Part shown: positions 8,572-17,082 of the stretch, in pieces
How positions within the stretch are numbered: the first letter of the stretch is position 1
Layout: every line of letters starts with the position of its first letter
DNA from: Sphingobacteriales bacterium
GTDB taxonomy: Bacteria; Bacteroidota; Bacteroidia; Sphingobacteriales; Sphingobacteriaceae
NCBI GenBank assembly: GCA_028288165.1
Contig: JAQBOG010000014.1
Coordinates: 62,001 to 126,000 of the forward strand
DNA length: 64,000 nucleotides
Direction: 5' to 3'
Notes under the pieces: model-generated
The model's input: the letters and a program-made list of their open reading frames with translations, nothing else
What the model was told of the DNA's origin: nothing
The model's database searches: none
Made by a program: the position numbers and the translations under genes

Positions 8572-8850
8572 TTAATTTAAATTCTCTATTGTATCAGGAA
8601 TGGATGGCGGATTTAGATTATAACGACTCACCGATTTATTATTGAATATACGGATTTCTACCGGTGCTTTGGGTTTACCAACTTTATTTACTGCACTAAC
8701 AACAATGGATGGAAAAGAAGTAAGCATGTCTTCAACTTTTTCATGATCAGGAAGTTGAATAGCAACGCCACGCGGAATTTTTGTAATAGACCAGTTCTTT
8801 ATTTTTAGACGTTTAAATTCTGCCAGCAGCAGCTCTTTGTAACCTTTCAT
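8572..8850 (-). CDS. Hypothetical protein, 92 residues
   Basis: I do not recognise this small protein. It has no signal peptide or membrane segment. It reads as a compact alpha/beta domain: KELLLAEFKRLKIKNWSITK, then VAIQLPDHEKVEDMLTSFP, then VVSAVNKVGKPKAPVEIRIF, ending in a polar tail. It lies about 200 bp downstream of the PAS kinase on the same strand, too far to be sure it belongs to the Kai operon. Codon use is like that of its neighbours and the frame has an ATG, so it is probably real. Confidence 0.55.
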   Translation of the reverse strand: MKGYKELLLAEFKRLKIKNWSITKIPRGVAIQLPDHEKVEDMLTSFPSIVVSAVNKVGKPKAPVEIRIFNNKSVSRYNLNPPSIPDTIENLN

Positions 8851-9048
8851 TGATAGTTTATAACAGTAAAATATAAAAATTGTTTACGCTTGTTAGGCAT
8901 TTCTTGTTGGAGTGCAACGTTATTAAAAAGTAGAAACGGATAAATGTAAGGAAGCAATTAATTAAGGAGAATTTGAGGTTGAATGGTTAGCTAAATTTAG
9001 ATATTTGGCTTTTGGCTTCCTTAATAATATGAGTTGATCAGCACGTTT

Positions 9049-10731
9049 TTAACAGATTGCAGGAATGGTAAACCAAAAAGTAGAGCCCTCATTCAATTTG
9101 CTCTCTACACCCATTTTTCCGTTATGACGTTCGATGATATTAGATGAAATATATAGCCCCATTCCGAGGCCACTTGTAAAATGTTTTTTATTTTCAACTC
9201 GATAAAAGCGCTCAAAAATCAGTGATTTTTTATCATCTGATAAACCGAGTCCAAAGTCTTGTACAGAAATTTTCACATCCGATCCGCACCTGTATGATTT
9301 AACAATGATCTGTTTACTATGTGGAGAATATTTTACGGCATTGCTAATTAAATTCATCAGAACTTGTTCCATTTGCCCAATGTTGCCGGTTACTTTACAA
9401 TCATCTTCAATGTCCTCAATAAATTCAAAGGAAGGATATATTAACCTGGCATTTTCAAGACATAGCTTAACCATGGAGGTTGTACTCACTTCCGTCACCT
9501 CAAAATGGAGTTTACCTGCGTGTATTTTGCTTACATTCAGTAAATCTTCCACTAAATCTTCCAGCTTTCCTAAGCTTTCATTCGCTTTGCTAATAAATTG
9601 TTTGATCATGGGTGGTAATTGCTCTTTTTTATAACCTTCTATTAATTGCAAATATCCTTTCAAGCTAGTTAGAGGGGTTTTTAATTCATGGCTCGCTATC
9701 CCAATAAACTCATCCTTTAATTCCATTGCTTTTCGTTGATCTTCAATATTCATGCATGTTCCAAACCAAATCTGTATACTACCATCATTATTTAAATAAG
9801 GTAACGATCTGGTTAAATACCAATGGTATTCATTATTCGGATTTCTTAGTCGGAACTCAAATTCGTATGGTTTTCCAGTTGATAGTGATTCTTCCCAGGT
9901 TTTTATGCAATTTTCCAGATCATCCGGGTGTACAATGTCTTGCCATGCCCAGCCATGTTCTGTATCAGAGTTAAGCCCTGTATATTCGTAAAATCGTTTA
10001 TTGTAATAGTCTACATATCCGTTGGGTTGTGCAGTCCAAACCATTACAGGGATGTAATTACATAAGAACTTGAAATGTTCCCTGCTTTCGAGTAATTCTT
10101 TGGTTCGTATTCTAACAGTATCTTCAAGTTCATTATTAAGTTTTTCAACTAATTCTTTTGAAGCTACCAACTGTAGATTCTGGTCTTTTAATATTTTCTG
10201 ATTCTGTTTTTGTTCAGAAAGATCAGTTAATATAATGCTCATGCATAAGCCTTCATCAAGTTGTAATGCCGTGAATGACAAGCCGAACGGAACTTCTTGC
10301 TGATCGCAGGTTTGTAAACTTAGTTCGCCTCGTATATCTTGATTCCAGGCAGATTGCAGTAAATTGTTGTATTTGTTTGTATGAATTAAAGCAATATATT
10401 TAGTGAAGGGTGTACCTATAATTTTTTCTAATGGAGTATTTAAGATACTAGCAAAGCTTGAGTTGCTATATAAAATAATTCCTTTTTTATTGATAGTCAC
10501 AGCTCCTTCGGTCATTTTCTCAATAAAAATGCGATACGTTTGATCTGCGCTTTTCAGTGTAAATACCTGTTGTCCATTTTCGCCATCCACTAAAATAGCA
10601 TCAACCTTTCCGGTACGAAGGGCTTCAATAACTTCTTTAGATTCTTCCAGCTGGTAAGCAGTCTCTTTTAATTGTTCTTTGGTAAGCCGAAGCTCATCCG
10701 CCAGCTGCTGATAACTGAGCGTATCTTCCAT
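9049..10731 (-). CDS. PAS-domain sensor histidine kinase of the Kai operon
   Basis: This 560-residue kinase is soluble, with no membrane segment. Residues 1-50 form a coiled coil with EALRTGKVDAILVDG. A first PAS domain spans about 65-175, a coiled linker 175-215 and a PAS_3-like domain about 220-330 (EYHWYLTRSLPYLNNDG). The HisKA domain carries the phospho-acceptor His348 in SHELKTPL. HATPase_c follows, with N-box NLISNAVKYSP near 460 and G-boxes DFGLGLS and GLGMGLYIS. It is the last gene of the kaiC-kaiB-kaiB-kinase operon, starting 5 nt after the second kaiB. By analogy with SasA/CikA it may read the KaiC/KaiB state, but it lacks the KaiB-like N-terminal domain of SasA. No response regulator is adjacent. 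Confidence 0.88.
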   Translation of the reverse strand: MEDTLSYQQLADELRLTKEQLKETAYQLEESKEVIEALRTGKVDAILVDGENGQQVFTLKSADQTYRIFIEKMTEGAVTINKKGIILYSNSSFASILNTPLEKIIGTPFTKYIALIHTNKYNNLLQSAWNQDIRGELSLQTCDQQEVPFGLSFTALQLDEGLCMSIILTDLSEQKQNQKILKDQNLQLVASKELVEKLNNELEDTVRIRTKELLESREHFKFLCNYIPVMVWTAQPNGYVDYYNKRFYEYTGLNSDTEHGWAWQDIVHPDDLENCIKTWEESLSTGKPYEFEFRLRNPNNEYHWYLTRSLPYLNNDGSIQIWFGTCMNIEDQRKAMELKDEFIGIASHELKTPLTSLKGYLQLIEGYKKEQLPPMIKQFISKANESLGKLEDLVEDLLNVSKIHAGKLHFEVTEVSTTSMVKLCLENARLIYPSFEFIEDIEDDCKVTGNIGQMEQVLMNLISNAVKYSPHSKQIIVKSYRCGSDVKISVQDFGLGLSDDKKSLIFERFYRVENKKHFTSGLGMGLYISSNIIERHNGKMGVESKLNEGSTFWFTIPAIC

Positions 10732-10736
10732 GTTTA

Positions 10737-11072
10737 TTAAATTTGTATGAGGCCAAGGCCTCGAATAATTTTTTCGGTATCAGACATGTCTCCAATTAGT
10801 CTTCGCTTAGGAGCCGGAGATTGCTTGATTAACATTGGCAAAGCAATAATTTGTTCGCTTTGTGCTAACAATGGCTGTTGATGAACATCGATTATTTCTA
10901 AACTGTACTGTTCTTTTAGATGGCCTTCACAAAAACTAGTGATGTTAGAAATAGCCCGCACCGAATTTGGTGAAGCTCCAGCCACATACAAAGTGAGGGT
11001 GATTACACCCGATTGTCCTTCAGGTAGCTGCCATGTGGGCGTTGTGGTTCGATCTTTCAAATCAAGCGGCAT
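10737..11072 (-). CDS. KaiB-family protein, second copy
   Basis: This 111-residue protein has the KaiB fold signature: LTLYVAGASPNSVRAI, then YSLEIIDVHQQPLLAQSEQI, ALPMLI and RRLIGDMSDTEKIIRGLGL. KaiB is a thioredoxin-like, fold-switching protein that docks on the KaiC CI ring. Compared with the upstream copy it has a 20-residue N-terminal extension ([14 protein letters not shown]...). It also has Met instead of the usual Thr in the cis-proline region (ALPML versus AIPTL), so the two copies are probably not interchangeable. Its start overlaps the upstream kaiB stop by one base. Confidence 0.87.
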   Translation of the reverse strand: MPLDLKDRTTTPTWQLPEGQSGVITLTLYVAGASPNSVRAISNITSFCEGHLKEQYSLEIIDVHQQPLLAQSEQIIALPMLIKQSPAPKRRLIGDMSDTEKIIRGLGLIQI

Positions 11073-11371
11073 TAAACGGCTGGAATAATATTAAGGCCTA
11101 CTAATACCTTCTCTTTATTTGATAAATCTCCGATTATTTTACGGATCGGCTCAGGTACCCTTCTTACTAAAGTCGGAATAGCAAATATTTGATCACCTTC
11201 AGCGAGTTGCGGACTAACTAATAAATCAATAACTTCAATACTGTACTGATCTTTTAAATGCTCTTCGCAATACTTCTTCAGGTTATTTATGGCTGTAACT
11301 GATTTCAAAGTTTGCCCGGCGATGTAAAGGCGCAGCTCCCAGGCTTTAGTTTCTTCTTCAATATTATTCAT
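11072..11371 (-). CDS. kaiB: KaiB-family circadian clock-like protein
   Basis: This 99-residue protein aligns along its full length with cyanobacterial Kai[47 protein letters not shown] and [18 protein letters not shown] cover all the conserved blocks, including the segment that refolds in the fold-switched state. It overlaps the end of kaiC by 8 nt, so the two are translationally coupled. It probably binds KaiC and modulates its ATPase or phosphorylation. No KaiA is present, so an S. elongatus-type oscillator cannot be assumed. Confidence 0.92.
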   Translation of the reverse strand: MNNIEEETKAWELRLYIAGQTLKSVTAINNLKKYCEEHLKDQYSIEVIDLLVSPQLAEGDQIFAIPTLVRRVPEPIRKIIGDLSNKEKVLVGLNIIPAV

Positions 11372-13112
11372 TATTTGTTTCTCCTTCTGCCTGTTTACTA
11401 CCCTGATTACTTTGATGACGGATACGGGTAAGTTCTTTGCGGTTTTGGTCTAGTATTCCTTTTTTTAATTCTTCTTCTTTATAAATGCGATTTAATTCTT
11501 CTTCTACCGACTCGAACTCCGTATTCATGCTGGCGATTTTTGATTCTAAAACTAAACGCTTACGCAATATCTCGCGATCCTTACGTTCCATCTGATATCC
11601 TTGAAGGGCTTCACCTGTTTTCTCATGTAAATGATGTGCTTCTCGTGCTGATCCTGTTAAGATGCCGTCAGGACCTATATATACATCCACTAAATCTAAA
11701 CCATGGTCGGTAATTAAAAATTCTCTTACCTGGTTTGAGTGTTTCATTCCTCGTGATTTCATAACATATAAACCACGATTACGTTCGCCATTAAACTCAA
11801 TGTCTTTTACTTGAATCCAGGCATCAACTAACGAGGATATGCCTTCATCCGCTAAAGTATCAGATACGGTATTATATGTTAGTGCAGTAAACATCACGGT
11901 AATATTTTGTGACTGTAAAAAGTCAATCAGTCTAATAAGCATCGATTTTACTTCACTCATCGATCCTACAGTAGTGAGATTTGTAATTGGATCAAGAACT
12001 ATCGTACTTGGTTTAAACTTCAATATTGCTTTATGGATGGATACTAAATGCATCTCCAATCCGTAAATAGTTGGGCGAGAAGCGTGAAACTGAAGTAGAC
12101 CATTGTCAACAAATTGCTGAAGATCCATACCAATGGACTCCATGTTACGGATAATTTGTTTGTGCCCTTCTTCAAAAGCGAAATACAAACATTTTTCGCC
12201 TCTTGAACAAGCTCCATAGGTAAAGCACCCCGCAATACTGGTTTTGCCAGTGCCCGACGTTCCAGAAACCAAAATGCTGCTTCCTTCATAAAAACCAGAT
12301 CCTCCAAGCATTTGATCTAAGGAGGAGACACCTGAGGAAACACGCTTTTTTGATATGTCTTTTTCTAATTTTAAGGAGGTAACAGGCAACACAGAGATGC
12401 CATCTTCGTCAATCAAAAAGGGATATTCATTTGTTCCGTGTACCGATCCCCTGTATTTAACTATCCTTAATAAGCGAGTGGTGATTTGATTGTTCACCCT
12501 GTTGTCTAAAAGAATCACGCAATCAGATACATACTCTTCCAGTCCATGCCGGGTTAATAAGCCTTCGCCTTTTTCTCCGGTAATGATGGCGGTTACTCCT
12601 TTATCTTTTAACCAGTGGAATAACCGCCTGATTTCAGAACGTAATATGCTTTCGTTGATTAAGCTCGAAAACAAATTCTCGATCGTGTCTAATACCACCC
12701 TCTTAGCACCAATACTATCAATGGCATGGCCTAAACGAATAAATAATCCCTCTAAATCATATTCTCCAGTCTCTTCTATTTCAGTGCGCTGAATGTGTAC
12801 ATGATCTATCTTAATTTTATTTTCTTTTTGTAAGGATGCTAAATCAAAACCTAATGAAGAAACATTTAAGGCTAATTCTTCTGCCCGTTCTTCAAAAGCC
12901 ATAAATACACCTGGCTCATTATATAAAGTTGCGCCGTTAACAATAAATTCAATAGACATTAATGTTTTGCCACACCCCGCCTGACCACAAATTAATGTTG
13001 GTCGTCCCGTTGGCAGCCCGCCTCCTGTGATCTCATCTAAGCCAGTAATCCCAGTTGGAGTCTTTGAAAATTCAGGTAAAGAAGAAGGTGGTGTATTTGC
13101 AGTAATTGTCAT
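11364..13112 (-). CDS. kaiC: KaiC-family double-ATPase clock protein
   Basis: This is a tandem RecA-like ATPase with CI and CII halves. I chose the ATG giving 582 residues; an in-frame GTG 24 nt upstream would add eight. CI has Walker A GQAGCGKT (43-50) and the catalytic Glu pair FEE (74-75). CII has GTSGTGKTS (284-292) and the pair FEE (314-315). The CII phosphorylation site aligns as [10 protein letters not shown]: Ser426-Ser427 replace the Ser431-Thr432 pair of S. elongatus, and the Thr426 equivalent is Ala. The C-terminus is not the short KaiA-binding tail but a charged coiled coil (about 507-570). Autokinase and ATPase activity are expected; rhythm generation is unproven. Confidence 0.92.
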   Translation of the reverse strand: MTITANTPPSSLPEFSKTPTGITGLDEITGGGLPTGRPTLICGQAGCGKTLMSIEFIVNGATLYNEPGVFMAFEERAEELALNVSSLGFDLASLQKENKIKIDHVHIQRTEIEETGEYDLEGLFIRLGHAIDSIGAKRVVLDTIENLFSSLINESILRSEIRRLFHWLKDKGVTAIITGEKGEGLLTRHGLEEYVSDCVILLDNRVNNQITTRLLRIVKYRGSVHGTNEYPFLIDEDGISVLPVTSLKLEKDISKKRVSSGVSSLDQMLGGSGFYEGSSILVSGTSGTGKTSIAGCFTYGACSRGEKCLYFAFEEGHKQIIRNMESIGMDLQQFVDNGLLQFHASRPTIYGLEMHLVSIHKAILKFKPSTIVLDPITNLTTVGSMSEVKSMLIRLIDFLQSQNITVMFTALTYNTVSDTLADEGISSLVDAWIQVKDIEFNGERNRGLYVMKSRGMKHSNQVREFLITDHGLDLVDVYIGPDGILTGSAREAHHLHEKTGEALQGYQMERKDREILRKRLVLESKIASMNTEFESVEEELNRIYKEEELKKGILDQNRKELTRIRHQSNQGSKQAEGETNNE

Positions 13113-13176
13113 CGAAAATTCAGTAAGTTCAAGCACAAATGCTGAAATTTCGGGTTCTAAAAGTGTGCCAATAATG

Positions 13177-13207
13177 CCAATATAATTTATCTATGCTCGG
13201 TTACAAA
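13177..13207 (-). promoter_or_regulatory. Candidate promoter of the Kai operon
   Basis: On the minus strand TTTG (13207-13204) and TATATTGG (13184-13177) are separated by 19 nt. This fits the Bacteroidota -33/-7 arrangement with one mismatch in the -7 box. The kaiC ATG lies about 65 nt downstream. Confidence 0.4.
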
Positions 13208-13660
13208 CTTGTAAAAATAATGGAAAATGAAAAAATAAAACAGCGCTATTTGAAAAAAAATTGAATAATAAACCGCGTTTAAAGAGCAATAAATGGCCTC
13301 TTTTGAATTATTAAAGAAATTCTGTATATAAAAAATTCCAATCAAAATTTAAAGTCCAACACCAGATAATATTCTTAAGACTACAAAAGCAAAGGGATAA
13401 ATAAGGCCTGAACACTTTTACATATCCTACTATACTCAAAACTATACAACGCCTTTGTGAATGCAATAAATGCTAATTAATAAGCGATTCTTTTGTTTAG
13501 AATCCTGTTAGGGTAGGAGCATTACGCAGGATGCGATTGTACCTACGGTAATAATTTAAGCTTGATGCTGGAGCCAGTTTTGTGAGTATAATCGATGATA
13601 GCAGCTTGTATAATAGAAACCAATGATCTAGATTATATCATAGATAATTCAAAAAATCAG

Positions 13661-13785
13661 GTTTTGGGCGTTCGGGCGGGCTTTCCGTTACAATCTTTTT
13701 GCCCCACCACTATAAGCCTCAGGGAGAGAGAGCAAAAAGGATTTTCACTTCGATCCTTAACGCAAACCCTAGCAAACTTGACGTA
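13661..13785 (+). repeat. Dispersed structured intergenic element, copy 3
   Basis: The left arm is GGGCGTTCGGGCGGGCTTTC. The central stem CTTTTTGC/GCAAAAAG encloses the longest loop of the family, about 29 nt. GGAT...ATCC forms the small hairpin, and the right end is TTAACGCAAACCCTAGCAAA. It reads through as a false ORF on the plus strand. Confidence 0.88.
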
Positions 13786-13859
13786 CATATTTCATAACAT
13801 AAAACCTCTTTCTGATTTCTGCTCATGCATTTTAAATCGAACTTGGGTTAATAAACAGA

Positions 13860-13890
13860 AAGGCTGCTTCAATTACTTTGAAGCAGCCTT
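13860..13890 (-). terminator. recA terminator
   Basis: AAGGCTGCTTCAA and TTGAAGCAGCCTT form a 13-bp stem with a 5-nt loop. On the minus strand it is followed by TTCTGTTTATT. It lies about 30 nt after the recA stop codon. Confidence 0.8.
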
Positions 13891-13922
13891 ATAAAATTAT
13901 GGTCGTGAATAAATTTCGAAGT

Positions 13923-14933
13923 TTAAACTCTTTCTTCTAAAGCATCGCCAGTAACAGCCGCTTTGATTTTTGCTTCGAGCTCATCCATCAAATCCGGATT
14001 GTCTAATAAAATTCCTTTTACCCCATCGCGTCCTTGACCAAGCTTGGTATCACCATAGCTAAACCATGACCCAGATTTCTTAATAATTTCGAATTCAACG
14101 CCTAAGTCGATGATTTCTCCAACCTTGGAAATTCCTTGACCGAACATGATGTCAAATTCTGCAATTCGGAAAGGTGGAGCAAGTTTGTTTTTAACAACCT
14201 TCACCTTAACACGATTACCTGAAACTTCATCAGAATCTTTAATTTGAGAAGTTCGGCGTATATCTAAACGTACAGAAGCGTAAAATTTAAGTGCATTACC
14301 ACCAGTAGTTGTTTCTGGGTTACCGAACATCACACCAATTTTTTCACGTAATTGGTTGATGAAAATACAGCAACATCCAGTTTTTGAAATCGTTCCGGTA
14401 AGCTTTCTCAATGCTTGTGACATTAAACGAGCTTGTAATCCCATTTTTGAATCACCCATTTCGCCTTCAATTTCTGCTTTGGGTACTAAAGCAGCTACTG
14501 AGTCAATAACAATGATGTCAATAGCTCCTGATCGAATCAAATTGTCAGCTATCTCCAATGCTTGTTCACCGTTGTCTGGTTGAGATATTAATAAATTCTC
14601 TACATCAACACCTAGTTTCTTAGCATAGAATTTATCAAAAGCATGCTCAGCATCGATAAACGCAGCAATACCACCTTTGCGTTGTGCTTCAGCAATAGCA
14701 TGAATGGCAAGTGTTGTTTTACCAGAAGATTCAGGGCCATATATCTCAATAACTCTTCCTTTCGGCAAACCACCAATCCCTAACGCAATGTCTAAGCCTA
14801 AAGAACCCGTAGAAATAGATTCGATCTGTTCAACTGCATTGTCGCCCAGTTTCATTATCGTACCTTTTCCGTACGATTTTTCAAGTTTATCAAGCGTAAG
14901 CTGTAAAGCTTTTAGTTTATCTGTATTGCTCAT
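13923..14933 (-). CDS. recA: Recombinase A
   Basis: This 336-residue protein is full-length RecA, the ATP-dependent strand-exchange and LexA coprotease protein of homologous recombination. Walker A is GPESSGKTT (66-74). The conserved segments [32 protein letters not shown] and the DNA-binding loop region [20 protein letters not shown] are intact. The acidic C-terminal tail found in enterobacterial RecA is nearly absent (ending ALEERV), as usual in this phylum. It is monocistronic with its own terminator. Confidence 0.98.
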   Translation of the reverse strand: MSNTDKLKALQLTLDKLEKSYGKGTIMKLGDNAVEQIESISTGSLGLDIALGIGGLPKGRVIEIYGPESSGKTTLAIHAIAEAQRKGGIAAFIDAEHAFDKFYAKKLGVDVENLLISQPDNGEQALEIADNLIRSGAIDIIVIDSVAALVPKAEIEGEMGDSKMGLQARLMSQALRKLTGTISKTGCCCIFINQLREKIGVMFGNPETTTGGNALKFYASVRLDIRRTSQIKDSDEVSGNRVKVKVVKNKLAPPFRIAEFDIMFGQGISKVGEIIDLGVEFEIIKKSGSWFSYGDTKLGQGRDGVKGILLDNPDLMDELEAKIKAAVTGDALEERV

Positions 14934-15050
14934 TATTTTAGTTTGTGGAAATCAAAAGTAACTATTTTGTTTTAAAATACTAAAAATATTATCAAAATAT
15001 TTAGTAGACAGATGTTAAGGTATTAATAAAATATCAAACTCTGGTAGTGC

Positions 15051-15806
15051 TTATTTATCAATCTCATATTTTTTTAAGCCCTTACTAATTTTGATTGCGT
15101 TTTTCTTTTTTTGGCCATCCTTCGCTTTTTGAAGTTTGGCTTTCTCTAACCTTTTTAAAGCAGTTTCGGTTTGTGATTGCTGATAATATTTACAAAACCA
15201 GGTAAGTGGGCACACATCGCATTTCGGGGAACGGGCAACACAAATATATCTGCCGTGTAGTATGAGCCAATGATGAGCAATATGAATACTTTCAGCTGGC
15301 AGATGCCTTACTAATTGCTTTTCTACTTCTAAAGGAGTTTTTGCACGGTTAGTTAACCCAATTCTGTTAGAAACTCTAAACACATGTGTGTCCACAGCCA
15401 TCGCTGGTGCATTATAAATTACTGAAATAATTACGTTAGCGGTTTTTCGGCCTACTCCGGGCATCTTTTGTAAATCTTCAATATTTGAAGGCACAATGCC
15501 GTTAAACTCATTCCAGAGCTTTTGGCCCATTCCAACCAAATGCTTTGCTTTATTGTTAGGGTAACTTACACTTCGAATGTATTGGAATACTTCTTCAGGT
15601 GTAGATTCGGCTAAGTCCTTTGGGCTAGGGAAACGTTCGAATAATTTAGGTGTTATTTGGTTTATACGCTTATCGGTACACTGGGCAGATAAAATTACCG
15701 CCACCAAAAGTTCGTATGGATTTGAATACTTTAATTCAGTTACAGCTTCTGGCTGATGTTCCGAAAAATAATTAACAAAGGCTCTGTAACGATCTATTTT
15801 TAACAT
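15051..15806 (-). CDS. nth: Endonuclease III (DNA glycosylase/AP lyase)
   Basis: This base-excision repair enzyme removes oxidised pyrimidines and cleaves AP sites. The helix-hairpin-helix MPGVGRKTANV contains catalytic Lys121, and VDTHVFRV contains Asp139. The 4Fe-4S motif is complete: Cys189-X6-Cys196-X2-Cys199-X5-Cys205. Unlike the 211-residue E. coli enzyme it has a 45-residue Lys-rich C-terminal tail after the cluster, which may add DNA affinity. It lies about 120 bp from recA on the same strand, probably as a separate unit. Confidence 0.95.
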   Translation of the reverse strand: MLKIDRYRAFVNYFSEHQPEAVTELKYSNPYELLVAVILSAQCTDKRINQITPKLFERFPSPKDLAESTPEEVFQYIRSVSYPNNKAKHLVGMGQKLWNEFNGIVPSNIEDLQKMPGVGRKTANVIISVIYNAPAMAVDTHVFRVSNRIGLTNRAKTPLEVEKQLVRHLPAESIHIAHHWLILHGRYICVARSPKCDVCPLTWFCKYYQQSQTETALKRLEKAKLQKAKDGQKKKNAIKISKGLKKYEIDK

Positions 15807-15909
15807 CAGGCAAATATAACAAGAGGATAGCTGTTATATTGAGAAGTGTCTGGAAGAAAATTTTGTTGTAAGAAAATTGATTATTTTACATCAGGAAGTG
15901 TCTATAAAA

Positions 15910-15937
15910 AAAGCCTCTGGTTTTATGCAGAGGCTTT
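15910..15937 (-). terminator. Terminator after the sigma factor unit
   Basis: AAAGCCTCTG and CAGAGGCTTT form a 10-bp stem with an 8-nt loop, followed on the minus strand by a T-run. It sits directly after the small 67-residue gene and supports that gene being expressed. Confidence 0.8.
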
Positions 15938-15943
15938 AATGTT

Positions 15944-16147
15944 TTAATTAACTCCTTTATGTTTAGAATAATTAAGAAGCTTTTCAATCGTACTTTCCTG
16001 TGGATCAGTAGCTAGAGCATTTAAATCTTTCTTAATACTCTCATAAAAAAGTTTTTCACCTTCGTCTAAACTATCAGATACCGAACTTTGTGCAGCATCA
16101 TGTATGGAAGGATTTGTTGCAGGAGTAGAGGTTTTAACCATAAGCAA
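15944..16147 (-). CDS. Small protein downstream of the sigma factor
   Basis: This 67-residue acidic, soluble protein has no recognised domain. Residues 1-25 look disordered. KLFYESIKKDLNALATDPQE and STIEKLLNYSKHKGV look helical. It follows the sigma-factor gene by 77 bp on the same strand and ends at a strong terminator. The position is where an anti-sigma factor is often found, but it has no membrane segment or zinc motif, so a regulatory role is only a contextual guess. Confidence 0.6.
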   Translation of the reverse strand: MLMVKTSTPATNPSIHDAAQSSVSDSLDEGEKLFYESIKKDLNALATDPQESTIEKLLNYSKHKGVN

Positions 16148-16224
16148 TCGTTGTTTTAATTTAAATATTAAAACGCAATTGCTAAACCGATATTTTATAA
16201 ATAAGAAAAAATATTTTCTGATGT

Positions 16225-16818
16225 TTACTGATTATGGTTTTTTAAACTTAACTCCTTGGTAATTATCATTTTACGTAAGTTGTTTAATGCATACCGCATT
16301 CTTCCAAGAGCCGTATTAATGCTTACATCCGTGATTTCTGAGATATCTTTAAAGGATAGCTCTCCGTAATGTCTCATAATTAGCACTTCTTTTTGCTCGT
16401 CAGGTAATAAACGTATCAATGTTTTCAAATCCTGATGAGTTTGTGTTCTTATAATACGATCTTCCATGCTTTCATCATGGAATTTAATCACATCGAAAAT
16501 ATCGAATCCATCATTATTTGTTACTAATGGGGTGCGTTTTTCTTTTCTAAAATGATCTATAACTAAATTATGTGCAATACGAATCACCCAAGGTAAAAAC
16601 TTGCCCTCTTCATTATACTTGCCTGCCTTTAGGGTATTAATAACTTTAATAAAAGCATCTTGGAAAATGTCTTCCGCTAAATAAGAATCCTTAACTAAAA
16701 GATATATAGATGTATAAACTTTTGATTTGTGCCTACGGATTAATTCTTCAAGACTGGATTCATAACCCGCGATATACGAGTTAATGAGTTCTTGATCTGT
16801 CTTCATTTGAAGCTTCAT
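16225..16818 (-). CDS. RNA polymerase sigma factor, sigma-70 family, ECF-like
   Basis: This 197-residue protein has the two-domain ECF layout. Region 2 includes YLAEDIFQDAFIKVINTL and FLPWVIRIAHNLVIDHFRKE. Region 4 includes LLPDEQKEVLIMRHYGELSF with the helix-turn-helix FKDISEITDVSINTALGRMR. It directs RNA polymerase to an alternative promoter set. Closely related sigma factors are present in nearly all Bacteroidota, often as a highly expressed housekeeping-like ECF. No membrane anti-sigma gene follows, only a small soluble protein. A second ATG four codons in is an alternative start. Confidence 0.92.
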   Translation of the reverse strand: MKLQMKTDQELINSYIAGYESSLEELIRRHKSKVYTSIYLLVKDSYLAEDIFQDAFIKVINTLKAGKYNEEGKFLPWVIRIAHNLVIDHFRKEKRTPLVTNNDGFDIFDVIKFHDESMEDRIIRTQTHQDLKTLIRLLPDEQKEVLIMRHYGELSFKDISEITDVSINTALGRMRYALNNLRKMIITKELSLKNHNQ

Positions 16819-17014
16819 AAGGATCTTACTTTAAATTTATTCTTTGATTTATGAATTTATTCAAGTAGATTTTTTTCTTATAGAGGGTCTCCTATGTTTA
16901 ATTAATGGAATTTTTAACCCTCAAATGAACTACTTTTTTTCCCAAATTGCAAGTGCAAACTGCTACAAAATTTTAATAAGTATATAATATGACATAAGTA
17001 ATTACTTATAGCCT

Positions 17015-17022
17015 TATTTTTG
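17015..17022 (+). promoter_or_regulatory. Candidate -7 element for uvrA
   Basis: TATTTTTG matches the -7 consensus TAnnTTTG exactly, about 60 nt upstream of the uvrA ATG in the divergent gap with the sigma-factor gene. No convincing -33 TTG is seen. Confidence 0.35.
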
Positions 17023-17082
17023 CACGATTAAATTGTACCGTGATTTCTAACATAACGCAAAAGGGGAATCAAAGTTTTACCT

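Larger units (their letters stand above)
13137..13922. other. Long intergenic region between recA and kaiC
   Basis: This 786-bp AT-rich gap holds the kaiC promoter at its left end, dispersed element copy 3 and the recA terminator. At 13513-13546 there is an imperfect palindrome with outer GTAGG/CCTAC and inner GCAT/ATGC, which could be an operator or weak hairpin. I find no convincing gene in the remaining roughly 450 bp. Confidence 0.5.

Noticed and set aside
11072-13112. Assigning a full circadian oscillator
   Set aside because: kaiA is absent, the phosphosite differs from S. elongatus, and non-cyanobacterial KaiBC pairs often act in stress or timing roles that are not self-sustained.
13595-13894. 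Plus-strand ORF of 99 codons next to recA
   Set aside because: It runs through dispersed element copy 3 and the recA terminator. The peptide GVRAGFPLQSF is just the translated repeat arm, and it recurs in similar false ORFs at other copies.
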